Source: Ctenosaura bakeri (Eukaryota; Chordata; Lepidosauria; Squamata; Iguanidae). From it: a stretch of DNA of 64,000 bases. The translations under genes and the position numbers were made by a program. The stretch lies in assembly GCA_948474755.1 (NCBI GenBank), contig CAOLHI010000644.1, positions 310,001-374,000 on the forward strand. The letters run 5' to 3'. Below the pieces are notes generated by a model. It was given only the letters and a program-made list of their open reading frames with translations. It was not told the DNA's origin and made no database searches. Shown here piece by piece: positions 45,096-58,873 of this stretch. The stretch's first letter is position 1, and each line of letters begins with the position of its first letter.

Positions 45096-48000
45096 TACAT
45101 AAAATGGTTCCTGCTACAAGCTCTCCTTCCTTGATTCAACCCTCACTCCTTAGCTATAAGTAGGCCTTCTGTCAGAGTACTGTAACTCCACTATACTTAA
45201 AGAGAATATCATCAGATACTAGTGAAGAGTATCATCAGATACTGCCTAAGCTGTCGATTTTTCTTCACTGTTTTTCCCTTACTGATTTCTAATTTAGAAA
45301 ATCACCACTGCCTCAAAATACAGAGCTGTGATCAATCTACACTGTTCAAACATAAGAACCAGCTAGTTGAAATCAGTTAAGGTATCAATTGTTGTAAATC
45401 TTCTAACAAAAGTTATTGATTCAAGTAGGAATTTCAACAATAGGAATTTCTAGATGAAGTTATTAATTAAATAAGAATCAGTTCTGAAGAGTCAGCAAAT
45501 TTTACATTTCATTGTGGTTCTTTCCCAAAGCTTAGTGTTCTTCAGTTTTTGCAAAACTACTTCTTGCTTACTGTTAATCCCCCAAAACAGAGGAATTCCA
45601 ATGTTTAAGTCACAAGATCCAAATCACTTATCATGTTAGACAATGATCAGTGAATGACACTTTAGTTAATTCCAAGGTTAAAAGATTTTATGCCAACAAA
45701 TAGCAAGGAAATCTCGAACCTTTCTGTCTAAATGATCTTCCTGTGTTTTGCACTTGACACCACAGAGGGACTTGTCATCTACCCCAGAAAACAGAGTTTG
45801 GAAGTGCTTAATCTTCTTCAGGATCCACAGTAAGCTAAAAACATGGACAGAGGAAGGGGACATATAATGGAGAAAGTAAGACAAAGGTTTTTTTTATAGA
45901 ATGAATGAGATGTGGGGTTTCAAAAACTCATACAATTGTGTCTTTCTCTCCCAAACTCAAAACTGTGATGGGGGAGTAAAATCACACATGTTATTTTCTA
46001 GCTTATGATACTTTTTGTGCAGCCATTTCACTTAAATTTAAATTTAATCCCCCTCCCTTCTCAGAAATAGTTCTGCAGCACAAATAAAGCCAATGCCACT
46101 AAAACTCCTACTAAGGCATTGTATACATAAGTGTCTTGACTTACTGGTGAATCTGTCTTCCAAAAGCTGTCTGGGACAATGCAAAGCACAGTAACAGACC
46201 CAGTTACAGAAAGATACAAGTAAGATGAAGAGATTCCTTCTGCCTTCACTCTTCCGAAGCAGTGGGCTTTTCATGTAGTGTGAATATGAGAGTTCTCAAC
46301 AAAAACAGTGCAGGCAGTCCAATTTCCATTAATGTAGAAGATGGTGAGCTCCAGAGGCCTTCAACAGTAAAAGAAAAGGAACTAATCTGCCATATTTAAC
46401 AGTATGTCTGATCCTGCATCACGGCCAAAAGTAATGCAGCCTGCTTTGTAGATACAGTGGCTTCAAATGGGTTGTGTGAAATCATGCCTACCACTCTTTC
46501 TCTAGATGAAAACAAATGACATTTTTCAAAACCTTATGTTGAAAGGTTTCTGAAAATTTTGAGATGCTGAAAGGGTTCTGGCTTATCTTTCTAACAGTTT
46601 TTTTTTTCCTTTTTAGGAGGTGCCAGTGCCAGTTCTTCACTTGGGAGTGCTGGAATCAACATCCAGAAACACCTGTGTGACATTTTGAAACAACACGGAA
46701 AGTCACTCATCCATTTCACTACACAGTACCAGTGGACAGAAGCAGAATTTAGGCTGAGACTGCACATGTGTATTCATGCAGAACATAAGCTGATTACAAA
46801 CCAAGAGGGTTGTGCACAGATGCCAAGTCTGATATCACACTTGGTGTTAAAGAGATCTTGATGTTCCAGAGATCTTCGAGCAACGAAGAAAATTCTGGGG
46901 GAGTTTATGCTGCTGTTTGGCAAGTATGACAAGATAACAGGAGACCATATGCAGCATGTTATCTTCAAAGAAATTTAATGATTATTACAGAAGGACAGTT
47001 ACTACATCTGAACTGGCAGCCCTTACGACCAAGGAAGTATTAGAGACAAAATTGCTAAATTTCTCTGGGAAGATGTAATTCACACTGAGATTTGTCAATG
47101 AAGACAGCAAAAAGATCCACATAAAGGAATATTTTGTAAGATTTGCTCATAAAACCTTTCATAGTATTTTATGTGTTTAAGGGGCTCAGTAATTTTGCCT
47201 CAAAGTAAAGCTGTGTTCCATCCAACACAAATGGTGTCAAACTGGAAACTGAAATAGAAACACAATTGAACTGAAGGGAGCTCATTTTTGTACTTAGTAA
47301 CCATACAAGCCCTAGAACCTTGAAAAAGATTGAAGATACTTGCTTTCACGCCACCCAGCTTACTGCAGACAATACATTTTAAAAACAGCCACTGAGCTCA
47401 GCTCAGCATCCTCCCTTTCAGCTTGGAGCCCTAGGTGACTGTCAGCCTAAAACACATCACACACACTGAATTGCAGGACAGCTGTGTTTAATACCAGCCA
47501 TGGAGAGGGGCCAAGGTCAAGAGGCTGCAATGAAACATCAACACAGATACAGTTTGAACAGCTTCCTTTTGCTTCATGTTATTTGCTGGTTCTTCATCAT
47601 TACAGTACAAGAACAAGAGAACACTACTACTTACCCTTATCTCCAATCCCAAAGTCACCTCAGATAAAATGGCTCACATATCTGAAATTCAAGAACTGCA
47701 TCCTTACTCTCACATGAAACTCAGCACAATAACTTGAGGCATATCTATAGGAAAAGTTATTCCCACATTTCATTGAACCTAGACCGCCAAAGGTTGGTTG
47801 TTGTTTTTTTACAATTATTTATTTTTCTGTAGAGGTCCATGCATCTAAGTTCTTTTTATTATTAAACATGTGTTTCCACTCATTTTATTACGTTTTAAGA
47901 CATTGTAAAGGCAGACTGAGTGGATAAGGGACTAATCACAGTTAAGCATTTCACTAGAAGGTCTCAAAAAGATGGGTAATGAATGAATATGTAAATATGT

Positions 48001-49727
48001 TCATGTCACTCATTCTAAAAATGTCCAGTTCTCTCAAGCCCTTAGGGATAAACATTAATGAATATCTAATACTACAAAAGTCTAATATAAAAAAGACTTA
48101 AGAAGATAAGAGAGTTATGAATAACTATGCTGCATGAATGAATCTGCCTTAGTTATTTTTTAAAAAAAATATTTTTCATTATCATTATTATTATTTATTT
48201 TATTTTGTATCCAAAGCAAATAGAAGTCATATTGTGAAACAGAGCAGTTCAGAAGCTTCTATTTCCAAAAACGTTGTATCAGGAGAAATCTTCAATATTG
48301 GTGTTATCTTGAATAATCCAAATTTAAAACTGAAAAATTCTGGTGGTGTCATCCCAAAGCCCACTACAGTGTCGTGTGATTGAGATAACAAAACTCAGCT
48401 CCTGTTCTTATTCATGCTTGCACTCTGGAATTCAGCTGTGAAATGTATTGGAGTGAAGCCAGAGAAAAGGGTTATATGATTTTGACTAATCTATGAATTC
48501 CCTTTCCCTACCTGATAGTAACCTTTTCTCATAGAATATGATATCCAGGAACATGATTTCCATAATATTTCTTGACCTCCTCTAGACATGTTTTTCGGTA
48601 TAATTCTTAAAATGGCTACAGTATTATAGGCACTGGCAGCTTTTGGCCCAAGCACAGAAAGGCTCCTCCCTCTCAATGGCCGATGAACGATCTCTAGATG
48701 ACATCTGATCAGAGTAGACAAGGGTGATAGCACAATTCCTCATGCTTTGGACTCCACGCTTGTGCATCAGTGTGTATTGTTTTAAAAGTTTCCTGATACA
48801 ATCATGGGATCTTTGCCCAATATCTAGTTTCAATACATCCTGCTTTAGCATTGTAAAAATCACCAAGATAATTCAGATGAGGGGCTTCCATTCTTCTAAA
48901 CTTTAAAAACATTCCCAAGCATTTGCAATTTGTGGGACAAAGAGGAGCCACTGTCCATACACTTTGCCTCATTTTGTTTTCTCTATTGCTTTTTCCCGCC
49001 ACATATGTTCAAATCACAACAAGGTTCACTACCTAATACTCCCTCAGATATGTGAGTTTCAAGTAGCAGAATCCAGCAACTGGACATAGAATCTGAAGTC
49101 ACTGTAATTCCAGAGGAGGGCAAAATATGGCATTTAGGCACAAAAATAACAGCTTTCATTTTAAAAATTCAGTTATTAGTTTTTCAGAAAGTTTGCTAGA
49201 AAGAAGTAATGAATATTGATTTCAGCTTGATTCAGAAAAGAGCCATTAAAAAACATTATTGCCAAACTTTGGATTCTGGATTTTTTATGGACTACTCTTT
49301 ACTTTCTTGTAAGTAATTTTGGGGGAAATAATTTCTTCCTTAGGCATTAAAAACAAATTCCTAATGCTGTACTATATAAAATAAGCTTAAAATATTATTA
49401 AATAATCTGTAAGATATCTATGTATTAAATGTTCAATATGCTAATGTTTAAAACCATACAGATACAGGCTTCCTCCACTTATCTGACGGGTTAGGGATTG
49501 GAGCATTATCAGAAAACAGAATTGGTAGAAAAGCAAAACACATGTACTATACTGTACGGAGCATGAAGGATTTACAGAAGATCAGTTGGGACCTTGCAAA
49601 GTCATGCTGGTTGCAAAGTCTCTCAGCCAGCTTAGCGCCTTTTTTCCCCTCTTTCAGCTCACTTTGCAAGCAAGATACATGTGCAAGAGGTTCCAAGTGA
49701 CCCTCCATAGGCAAGAAGAACTGACGA
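45096..49727. other. Longest stretch without recognised repeats
   Basis: About 4.6 kb of AT-rich sequence in which I recognise no repeat family. A possible exon or pseudogene is noted at 46617-46865. A T/A-rich run lies at 48160-48200. If host sequence matters in this window, this is the best place for it. Confidence 0.4.
46617..46865 (+). other. Open frame behind acceptor-like tract
   Basis: After a long T-run ending CCTTTTTAG at about 46600-46616, one frame stays open for some 80 codons with a non-repetitive composition: it includes SSSLGSAGINIQKHL, DILKQHGKSLIHFTTQYQW and EAEFRLRLHMCIHAEH, then stops at about 46862. A downstream frame at about 46905-46980 reads KYDKITGDHMQHVIFKEI. I recognise no family. 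Candidate exon, old processed pseudogene, or chance; a frame of this length is not rare in 64 kb. Confidence 0.15.
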
Positions 49728-50587
49728 ATTATAGAATCATAGAAATGTAGAGTTGGAAGAAACCACACAGGCCATCCAGTCCAACCTCCTGCCATGCAGG
49801 AACACCCTCAAAGCACTCCCAAAAGATGGCCATCTAGCCTCTGCTTAAAAACCCCCAAAGAAGGAGACTCCACTACACTCCGAGGCAGCACATTCCACTG
49901 CCGGACAGCCCTGACTGTCAGGAAGTTCTTCCTGAGGTTCAGGTGGAATCTCCTTTCCTGCAGTTTGAATCCATTGCTCCTTGTCCTGGTCTCTGGAGCA
50001 GCAGAAAACAAGCCCTCTCCCTCCTCTACTTGACATCCCTTCAAATATTTAAACATGGCTATCATGTCCCCTCTTAACCTTCTCTTCTGCAGACTAAACA
50101 TACCCAGCTCTCTAAGTCTATCCTCATAGGACATGGCTTCCAGGCCTCTCACCATTTTGGTCGCCCTCCCATGGACTTGCTCCAGCTTGACCACGTCCTT
50201 CTTGAATTGGGGTGCCCAGAACTGGACACAGTATTCAAGATGAGGTCTAACCAAAGCAGAATAGAGTGGTACCAGTTCCTCCCTCAATCTAGACACCATA
50301 CTCCTATTGATGCAGCCGAGAATTGCATTGGCTTTCTTGGCTGCCACATCACACTGCTGACTCATGTTCAGCTAGTGGTCTATTAAGACTCCTAGATCCC
50401 TTTTACACGTACTGCTATCCAGCCACGTGTCCCCCATCCTATATTTCTGTATTCCATTTTTTCTACCTAAGTGTAGGACCTTACACTTCTCTCTGCTGAA
50501 TTTCATTTTGTTAGCCTTGGCCCAACTCTCCAATCTATCCAGGTTATTTTGAATTTTGATCCTGTCCTCTGGCGTATTTGCAACTGA
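49728..50587 (-). mobile_element. CR1 LINE 3' third
   Basis: The cleanest CR1 piece in the window. On the minus strand it runs from the polymerase thumb (SWAKANKMKFSREKCKVLHL at about 50470-50530) through [20 protein letters not shown] and a long open frame to 49808, then the 3' end at 49728 (GTTGGAAG, TCTATGATTCTATAA on minus). The 185-codon frame (49808-50365) is the intact C-terminus of ORF2; a single frame change separates it from the upstream part. Relatively young judged by few disruptions. Confidence 0.95.
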
Positions 50588-50709
50588 GGGAGCAGCATTT
50601 AGAATTCTCAACAGAGAGCTCTTGGACCTCAGTAAACTACAAATCCCAGAATTCCACAGGATGTTGAAAGTTGAATAATAGCACTATAACAGTGTAGTGT
50701 GGAAAGGAC
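50588..50709. mobile_element. Small palindromic MITE, half copy
   Basis: Centre and one arm of the 200-bp MITE: CAGAGAGCTCTTGG, AACTACAAATCCCAGAATTC, GTAGTGTGGAAAGGACC. Joined directly to CR1 sequence at about 50588. Confidence 0.75.
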
Positions 50710-53700
50710 CTAAGATTCCATCAGGTGCATGGCAGGATTTCATGTTCTACATAGCTCCTTCCACCCTTCTCAGAAATAACAAAAAGAGAAGAAAATTACT
50801 GAAGAAAAAATTTGCAAAACTAATTTATTTGCACAATTTGGCTTTTCTTGATGCAGACTATGAATTACCAGGTATAAAAATTTTATAGATATTTTTCTGG
50901 GTTGCACCTACAGCCTTGATTGCAACTCTGACCTTGTTCAAAAGTTGTTATTTGGATTCAAAAAGCAGGTTGTAACCATTTGATACAAGTGAGGATTATG
51001 AGAGATATTACTGTGCACTTGATCCCATAAAAAAGAACTACTCATATATATATTTCAGTCTTCCATTTTAAAAAGTTCTGAGTATGGCCTAAGGCTTTAG
51101 TTTTAAAGTAGGTTATAGGAAACAGATGGTAAGAACTCGAGCCGGCATCTGCTTTGTTCACCTTTTTAAGTAGATTCACCTAAGAAACTCCCAGACTCTC
51201 TTTGTCTCCCAGAGAAATACTCAACCTACCTCTGTAGAACCTAATCCTCTGCTGGTTTCACTGAAATCTGTTGTGTTAATAGAAGCAGAGCTGGTTATTT
51301 AGCATGATACAAAATGTAAGTGAACATAGTACTTGCTACAAAGTTGCTCCTTCTAGACAAAAGAAGTGATTTGTAACTACTGCATGGGCCGCAGTTACAA
51401 ATCTTTGGAATGCTAGAATAAGTATTCCTGGAGAGGATTTAAATTTAGTAACCAAACACAACAAACACTGTGAAAGCTAGAAGTGTTCACAATGCAGTGC
51501 ACACTTTCCATTAAACCACTACACAGTCAGCTCACACAGTTATTTGTTTGGCAGTGCCACCAGATTACTCAAGTCTTATGGTTAAATCCAACTGTTTGCC
51601 CCTGCTAGAAGAGACCCATTGAATGAATGGAACCTATAACATCGAATGAATGGAACCTACAATACTTAGCATGTTTTTAAAGATTGAGTGAGTCTGTTTT
51701 AATAGAGACTAAAAATTGAATGTTTATTTCAGAAAGCAAAATCACAGCCAAACCTCACTTTGCCATTCTTTCAGACAAGGCTGAATGTAAAGATTCTTGG
51801 TAAGCACATGCAGTGAGTGTTGCAGATGGGGGCTACTTAGCATGCGAACAATTGTCCAGTGGCACAGAAAGGGCTTGGTAGTTTCACTTTAGCTTAGCCA
51901 TTAAAGACTGAAAAGGGGTCTAGTAGCAGCAATGGAATGGGGAAATAAATGTTCCTGTACAAACTTCTTGTACAGTTCTCATAGCTATTGCAAGGGGTGA
52001 TGAGTCATGCTTATACGCTCTATTTCTTTTGTTTGTTACCACACTATATAGATTTTGGAAAGCCATCTTCCAAGGGGGAGGGGAAAGTGTTACACACCAG
52101 CCAGATAAACCCTGTTAGCAAGGTACAGGGAATTAGAATGTCAGTCATGAAATAACCTGGATGGATCTGGTTGTTTAGGAGGCCAATCCTGTTGGAGGGA
52201 TGAAGGACTCCATAAGCTAAAGAACACCAAATGAGGTCTTTTAGCAGTGGCCTTATGTCCATTTTTGCACCAAACACAGCTTTGGGAAGGCCTGACATTG
52301 CAGCCAATTCCACCTCAGAAAAGAATGTTACTGAAATTCTCCTGATTTCTGCTGATTATTGAATTCTTAATTACTTGGCTTTTCTCCCAAACTGAAATAT
52401 TGAATCAGAAATTCTATTTGCTTTTGACTTCTGGATTTTCTGTATAACACAGTTTTGCACAGTTTGCCATGGCTTTCAGTTCCATGAGCTCCCCTCCCAC
52501 CTTTGATATCTTTTCAACTTTTATATTCCTGGTGTGTTCCATTACACTGATAAAACAGGACAAAAAAAATTAAACTTAATGTGTTTGAACAATGGCTATA
52601 AACAGGTTTCTTTTTTCTGTTGGAGTCAGGCATGAGGCATTTTCAGCCTTTTGGAGACCAGTCCCTCCTCAGAAGCTGCATTTTATGGCCACCACTGGGA
52701 GCTGCTGTCCCAAGCTAAAGACTCTTGAAGGTCTGACTTCCCAAGCTAAAGACTCTTGAAGGTCTGACTTGCTCCTTATCTTAGCCATCATCAAAGTCAA
52801 AGGGTGACTAGAGAGGCTCACTGGAGACATACCACCTATAAGTGCCTGAAGGGACTAGCTTGCCCCTCACCTTTTCTAATCAGAAAGTCAACAGGTGAAC
52901 ATTACAGCCATTATCCAAAGGTGACTATATGCAAAAGCATCTGAAATAATAGTTCCTGTTCCAGTGAACTGGGTAACATAGAAATAAAGGAGAAGATGTA
53001 TACTTCTGTTCCCCACACTACTCAACCTACTGTAGAACAGCTAAGGAGCAGGAAAAGAAAGCTGCAAAATTCCATTTCTCAGTCTACTTCCCTTCTCCCT
53101 TTCCAGCTGTTTCTTGCATTACTAACTTTACTATTTTCTTTATAAAAGTAACATTCTAAGTTCTGGGAAAGGAACAGGGCAGCTTCAACCTGAGGTGGGC
53201 ACAGCGTGGACTTTAGGCTGCATGTATCCCTCTAGCCACTATTTTGCAGCCCTCAAAGCTTTCAGGGACCCACTCCATTTTTTAAAAAAACAGCAACAAA
53301 AATGCTGTGTTTAGCTAGATTTGCTCCCACTGCCCCAAGAAATAGAAAAGGCAAGAAAAAAGAAAAAAGAAAGAAAGGAACAGTTTCTGTATACATCCAA
53401 AAGAAACATCAAATCATCTTCAGGTTAGCTGAGACAAGTCCCTGAGGCCTGTTGGGGCACGTAGGTTGAAACTGACCCACAACATAATTACCCACCCCTG
53501 CTTTAACTGCAGGCCCTTTGACCCTCTTATACTCTTATCCAAAACAGAAGACCACAAACACACCATGTTGTCGTGCCATTTACAAACAGAAAGTACAGCT
53601 CTCCTAATAAAGACTATAACCATGAATAAAGCAGGAATAGTTACTATCCCCACCCAAGATTTGATCCAAGCTCTTCTTTTAATAAACATATGGGATAAAA

Positions 53701-54194
53701 TAATGCTTTGTACATATGTACAAAGCACTGCTTTGTCTTTCTTTCCTGTCAGAGTAAGTGGCCCAGGTTTTATATTTAGTGTGGCTCAGAACTTGAACCA
53801 AGCCCCAGCAACACTTTAACCACTACGTTAAACATACCTAGTTAGACTCCGTCCTTAGGAGGCTGAGATACAGTAAGGCAAAGGCTGCAGAGTGAAAATT
53901 TGTCTCAGTAAATCAGAAATGGAGGATGATGGAATAAGCTGAAGCAAATGACAGAAGAGGATGACACCTGAAGGGTCAGTGGAGGTCAGGGACTAGTAAG
54001 TCAGAGGTAGAACAGAAGACAGAACTAAAAGTAAAATCACTCAAACAGAGAAAAAAAAATACATATGTATGTGTGTGCATACACAGAAGCATAGACATTT
54101 TACCATTTCCGAAAGAAATTCCAGGAAGTCTTAAAAATGCCCAATTTCAACCATCTTCAAAAATGACAAACAAGAGGACCTTAGCAACTGCTAA
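50710..54194. other. Unassigned AT-rich DNA
   Basis: About 3.5 kb with no recognised transposon. Notable only for short local duplications (51624-51660, 52709-52770) and a 24-bp perfect palindrome at 53704-53727. No credible exon. Confidence 0.4.
52709..52770. repeat. Exact 31-bp tandem duplication
   Basis: Units 52709-52739 and 52740-52770 are identical, beginning CCCAAGCTAAAGACTCTTGA. An identical pair suggests a recent event. Confidence 0.97.
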
Positions 54195-54925
54195 ATAGTT
54201 TTTTTGTCAATACCAGACAAGGTTCTAGAACAGATCATTAAACAGTCAATCTGTGAGCTCTCTGAAAGAAATGATGTGGTTATTACCATGGGCCTTTCTG
54301 CACTACATTGTTACAGTGTTATTATTCCACTTTCAACATCCTATAGAGTTCTGGGGTTTGCAGTTTCTGAGGCCAAAGAGCATTCTGACTGAGAATTCTA
54401 AAGGGCCCTTCCTAAACTGCAAACCCCAGGATCTCATAGGATGTTGAAAGTAGAAAATAGCACTATAAAAGTCTAGTGCAGAAATGGCCTCAGTTAATTA
54501 ATCAGTTGATAAACTGCAAGCTAGATGATGTTACAGTTAGGTGGATCTCTAACTGGTTGGCAGATCAAGCAAAGAGATGGTTGCTCTTCATCCTTGAGAG
54601 AAGTACTAGTGAGGTGCCTCAGGTTTCTGTCCAGGGCCCAATGTTGTTTAGTAAACCACATGCTAAACCTGAGTTTATGTAGCAGCCAACAAAAGCCAAT
54701 TCAATTTTAGGCTGCATCAACAGGAGAATAGTATCCAGATCAAAGGAAGCAGTAGTGCTACTCTACTTTGATCAGATCTCACCTAGAATAATGTATTCAA
54801 TTATGGGCAGCACAGTTTCAGAAGGATATCAACAAGTTGGATCACATCCAGTGACTAGGCTGGACTAGATGGTCCCTGGATTAAATGGTCCTTGGACTAG
54901 ATGGTCCTGAATTTAAATTAATTTG
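54195..54925 (+). mobile_element. CR1 LINE, internally deleted
   Basis: Reads IPDKVLEQIIKQSICELSER (54208-54270), then after the MITE DVTVRWISNWLADQ and SEVPQVSVQGPMLF (54525-54640), then jumps to the ORF2 end region at about 54655, ending in the 3' motif GGACTAGATGGTCC repeated near 54855-54906. Stops present; inactive. Confidence 0.8.
54290..54489. mobile_element. Small palindromic MITE, complete (200 bp)
   Basis: GGGCCTTTCTGCACTACATT at the left, GTCTAGTGCAGAAATGGCC at the right, arms complementary over most of their length. It interrupts CR1 reverse-transcriptase sequence, which gives independent evidence of insertion. The flanking trinucleotides differ, so a duplication is not clear here. 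Confidence 0.85.
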
Positions 54926-56507
54926 GCTCCATTCTGCTATCGCAGGCAATGCATAGACTGAGTGGAATTGTGGTAATCCTCCATGATTTGGGGAAGAGTG
55001 ACTTCCTAGTTATAGCACATATTTTCACTGCTGGTTATAGTGTATAGGACCATAACTCTAAATAATAACCTCTAGCTTTATCATTTCATTACATTACATT
55101 ACATTTTAAATCCTTTCTTTGTACAGGATAATGGAACAAGCAGTAAAGGCTTTCAGATACCCCATGTTTGCCCGGATCAGTCATGTTCTGTACACATTAC
55201 AGTGGTGTTAGACAGAGAAAATACATAGCAATTCTGTTCACTAATTTCACATTGTTCTCACACCTTGATCATAACGTCTGCAAGACACAAACCACATGTT
55301 AATTACTCAAGCTTTGGAGTATACACAGGGAGGTCTGTGCACAAATGGGACAGAAGCTGTACTGTGGAGACATATGATGGCACAGAAAGGGCGAAGGCAC
55401 AGCCACACTTTCCATTAAACTAACTGAAGAGTGCTAACAGCTATCTTCCTACATTGTGCTAAACCACCTTTAAGAAAACTTATGTAAGACTCAGCCTGAT
55501 GGAATATTTGAATTACCAAACCCATAGTCAAAACTATCAATCTTTCTCCAGAAATAGAGTATGCAAAGTGAACCTTTGGGTCTGAAAGAATGGTGAACAT
55601 CACCACTAAAGCAGTCGAGGTGGCTGATTCAGCACACTTCTTGCCTCCAGTCAATACTATTTACAACTTTAACAGCAGCAGCTTTCTGCACAGCAGCTAT
55701 ATGGTATCAGAGCATTATAAGAATTACTCCTTTAAAACGTCTGCTTTAAAAATGCAATACCCGTTATGCAAACATATGGATCACACACTGATAAACAAAA
55801 TAAAACAAAAAGCACTTAGACTGTATTTCCAAAAATAGCTATATGTACATACCATATGTACTAACAGACAAATATTGTTACTTAAGTGCTCCATCTCAAT
55901 GCTAGTTTAAGTATCTTATATACACTTCAGTAGCCTCCAGTAATCTCTGATCTTTCTGAAAAGGTAAATCAGGATGAGGCTTAAGAAACCACGGCAAGAC
56001 AGTACAGTATATAGTCACTATCTTTGCACTACAAATGTACATGAGAAGAGTACCATATAAAAAGGTATAAGCACTCTGGATATATTAATGTATGTTACTT
56101 TACTGGCTCCTAATGCAGTCAAGTTATTTGTCTGGTCCAAAGCCGTAAATGAGAAGGTTCAATGCCAAATGAAAAGTGTTACAAAGCTTAGCCATAATTG
56201 TTTCATGCAGATGTTTATACCTTGTGTAAGTTTGGGTGAGAATTTAATTTGGTTTGTCTTTTTGTCAGAACTTTACAGATTCCATACCTTTCTTCATAAA
56301 TTAGACAGAAAGAAGTCGGCCCAATTGCTAGCTGGTCAGTATACCAAGCCTTCTCTTTGTCAACTCCTTTGAGGTAAAACAAAACTTGTATGGATCAACC
56401 TGCCTGACCTTAAGAGGCTGGTTTCCATATTCATAGAGATCATGATCTGCTTGATATAAACGGCTCTGAGAAATGTCCCTATATTTCCAGGTTTGCTGGA
56501 CATATGT
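54926..56507. other. Unassigned AT-rich DNA
   Basis: Short CATTA run at 55086-55106; otherwise nothing recognised. Confidence 0.4.
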
Positions 56508-56718
56508 TGTTGTGTACCTTCAAGTCATTTCCAACTTATAGAGACCCTCTGAAAAACTTAGCACAGGGGTTTCCTGGCAAAATTTCAGAGGGGGTTTGCC
56601 TTTGCTTTCCTCTAAGGGTGAGAGAGTGTGACTTGACCAAAGTCACTCAGTGAGTTTCCATGGTTGAGCAGGAATCTGAACCCTGATCTCCAAAGTTGTA
56701 GTCTATTGCTCAAATCAA
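56508..56718 (-). mobile_element. tRNA-derived SINE with BovB/RTE-like tail
   Basis: Plus strand starts GTTGTTGTGTACCTTCAAGT and ends TAGTCTATTGCTCAAATCA; keeps the long middle segment like 9670-9902. Head shortened. Confidence 0.9.
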
Positions 56719-56873
56719 TATGTATATGTATATGCATGTACATGTGTAAATCAAAGCAAGCATTGTTAGTTCTGGTGGGGTATGTAAGCATTTATAAGTT
56801 GAATGAACATCTTCTGTAAAACAGTTGGTGTAGATATAAACAAAAATGTGGACCAGACATACATAGACTAAAG

Positions 56874-57652
56874 CAGTGGTTCTCAACCTTCCTAATGCTG
56901 CGACCCCTTAATACAGTTCCTCATGTTGTGGTGACCCCCAACCATAAAATCATTTTCGTTATTATTTAGTTAATTAGTTAGTTAGTTAGTTATTTCCAAC
57001 ATCAAATAGATTGGAAACACTGCCCTAAATCACTGCTCTGGATAGACTTCTAATGCCTAAAAACTGGTAACCCTCCCCCCATTTTTTAAGCACAGAAAGC
57101 ATCCATCAATGCCAGAATTAAGGCAGTAGTTCTAGTTCTGAATGTTGGGTTTCCACAGTTCAAAAACCCAGTCACTCCCAAAGGCAATGCCAAAACAGCC
57201 CACATTTTACACGAGGCGCAGGGACGAAAGGACAGGGAGAGAGGAAAGATGGCAGCGGCATAAGCAGATGCGTTTTGTTTCACTCCCTCCCTTAAAGGGA
57301 GTGTGGATGCTGAACATGCAAAAAGCGAGGAATGCAAGACAGTCAGGGCGAAGAACACAACACGTGCATGTGGCAAGCGCCAAGGGTCCACGCACAACAA
57401 AAGCGAGAGGAGAAAGTCATCCTGGCTATTTCTGCACTAGACTGTTATAGCACTATTATTCCACTTTCACCATCCTATGGAATCCTGGGGTTTGCAATTT
57501 GAACCCCAGCACAGGGATCTCAGAAGCACTGCTCCCATTGGCTGTGAGGCCACCTTCTTTTAAAAGGGGGGGCAGGATTGAGGAGCGGCGACCCCTGTGA
57601 AATGGTCGTTCGACCCCCAAAGGGGTCCCGACCCCCAGGTTGAGAACCACTG
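56874..57652 (+). mobile_element. SPIN-like hAT element, 779 bp
   Basis: Starts CAGTGGTTCTCAACC and ends GGTTGAGAACCACTG, flanked by an exact 8-bp duplication GACTAAAG at 56866-56873 and 57653-57660. The terminal 70-100 bases match, in opposite orientation, the ends of the element at 58874-59902. The sequence after the left end resembles SPIN-type hAT elements as I recall them. The interior is different: CpG-containing sequence at 57180-57420 and half a small MITE at 57421-57502. No transposase. Confidence 0.92.
57421..57502. mobile_element. Small MITE arm inside hAT element
   Basis: GGCTATTTCTGCACTAGACT, TTATTCCACTTTCACCATCC and TGGGGTTTGCAATTTG match one arm of the 200-bp MITE. Confidence 0.75.
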
Positions 57653-57660
57653 GACTAAAG

Positions 57661-58796
57661 CTAATTTACTCTACTTTGCCTTCTTTGGTAATGCCTAGTA
57701 ATGCTTGTTATGTAAGAATTCAACCACATGTTGATTCAAGTTTGGCATAAAGTCCTGTTAAAATCCTATAAAATGGAATATAAAAACTGACTATACACCC
57801 AGAGCTTCTAGCATTTCCATTATGCAATTCAGCAGAATCATATTTCTTATCTCTAATATATATAGTATAGGGTAGTGCTTAGAGCAACCACATGACACTT
57901 TCTTTCAAGTTAACTTATTTTAATAGCACTGCAATAAGTGACTGAAACCTGATGCTCTGTCCCCAAAACACTCAGATACTAATTCTGAAGTCAGTCATAT
58001 TTAATCTTAATTTCCCATGACAATAGCTCATTTTAAAAGCAGTGGTGTCTTAAATTAAAAACCGCTGTTCCCCAAGGGAAGAGTATCAGCTTCTGCATAA
58101 GCTGGACTCTATTTCATCTGGTTTTTTAAAAAAAAATTTAAATGTTTTCTTTTATTGTAAAAGTGAATATGAAATACAATTTATGAAATAAACAAAGTTT
58201 ACAATTTAATCAACACCACTGTAAAACATTCACACAATGTATTGTATATAATCAGGCCTCCAGAATTAATGTCTATTTCAACCAAATGTATTATTCCACA
58301 TTCAACCATGCATGATTGGAGTTTGTCTTCTTGAGTCTGCTGATTGATTAGCATAACAAATAAAAATGAACACAATTCACAGTTTCTGCAAAATTGAAAG
58401 AATAGTAGTATTTCTACTAATAACATGTTCCCAGCAGGAATGTTATACTAAATTACTTGTTGCTTCAAAAGTTCTATTTTTCTTTTGTGCTGGTTCACAG
58501 GCAAGTTAGCATTTTCAAGCTAGCACAGTACATAAAAATAGTAGTATAAATATGTTGAAGTAGAATATAGCACATTTAAGACCACCGAGGGGGTTCATGC
58601 TCTAGAAGACACCTGCCATCTAGATGTTAAACATTAGTAATGTAAACAGCAGGTATAGACTTCCATTCCCTAGTTTGATGATCTGGAATGATGCAGCTTA
58701 ACACTGCATACTGTTAAAATGATCAGTCACCTAAGTTAATAAACAGAAATAAAAATAATGGGAATATTCAATTTCACATTGCTTACATCCACTTTC
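57661..58796. other. Unassigned AT-rich DNA
   Basis: No element recognised between the two hAT insertions' host regions. Confidence 0.4.
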
Positions 58797-58873
58797 ATAG
58801 AATGATAAGATGGAAGGGGCCAACAGGCCATCCAAGTCCAGCCTTTTACTCACTGTAGGATCTTCAGCTAGAG

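Noticed and set aside
53704..53727. 24-bp perfect palindrome as an operator-like site
   Set aside because: AT-rich, isolated, with no gene nearby; short palindromes of this size can occur by chance in 64 kb.
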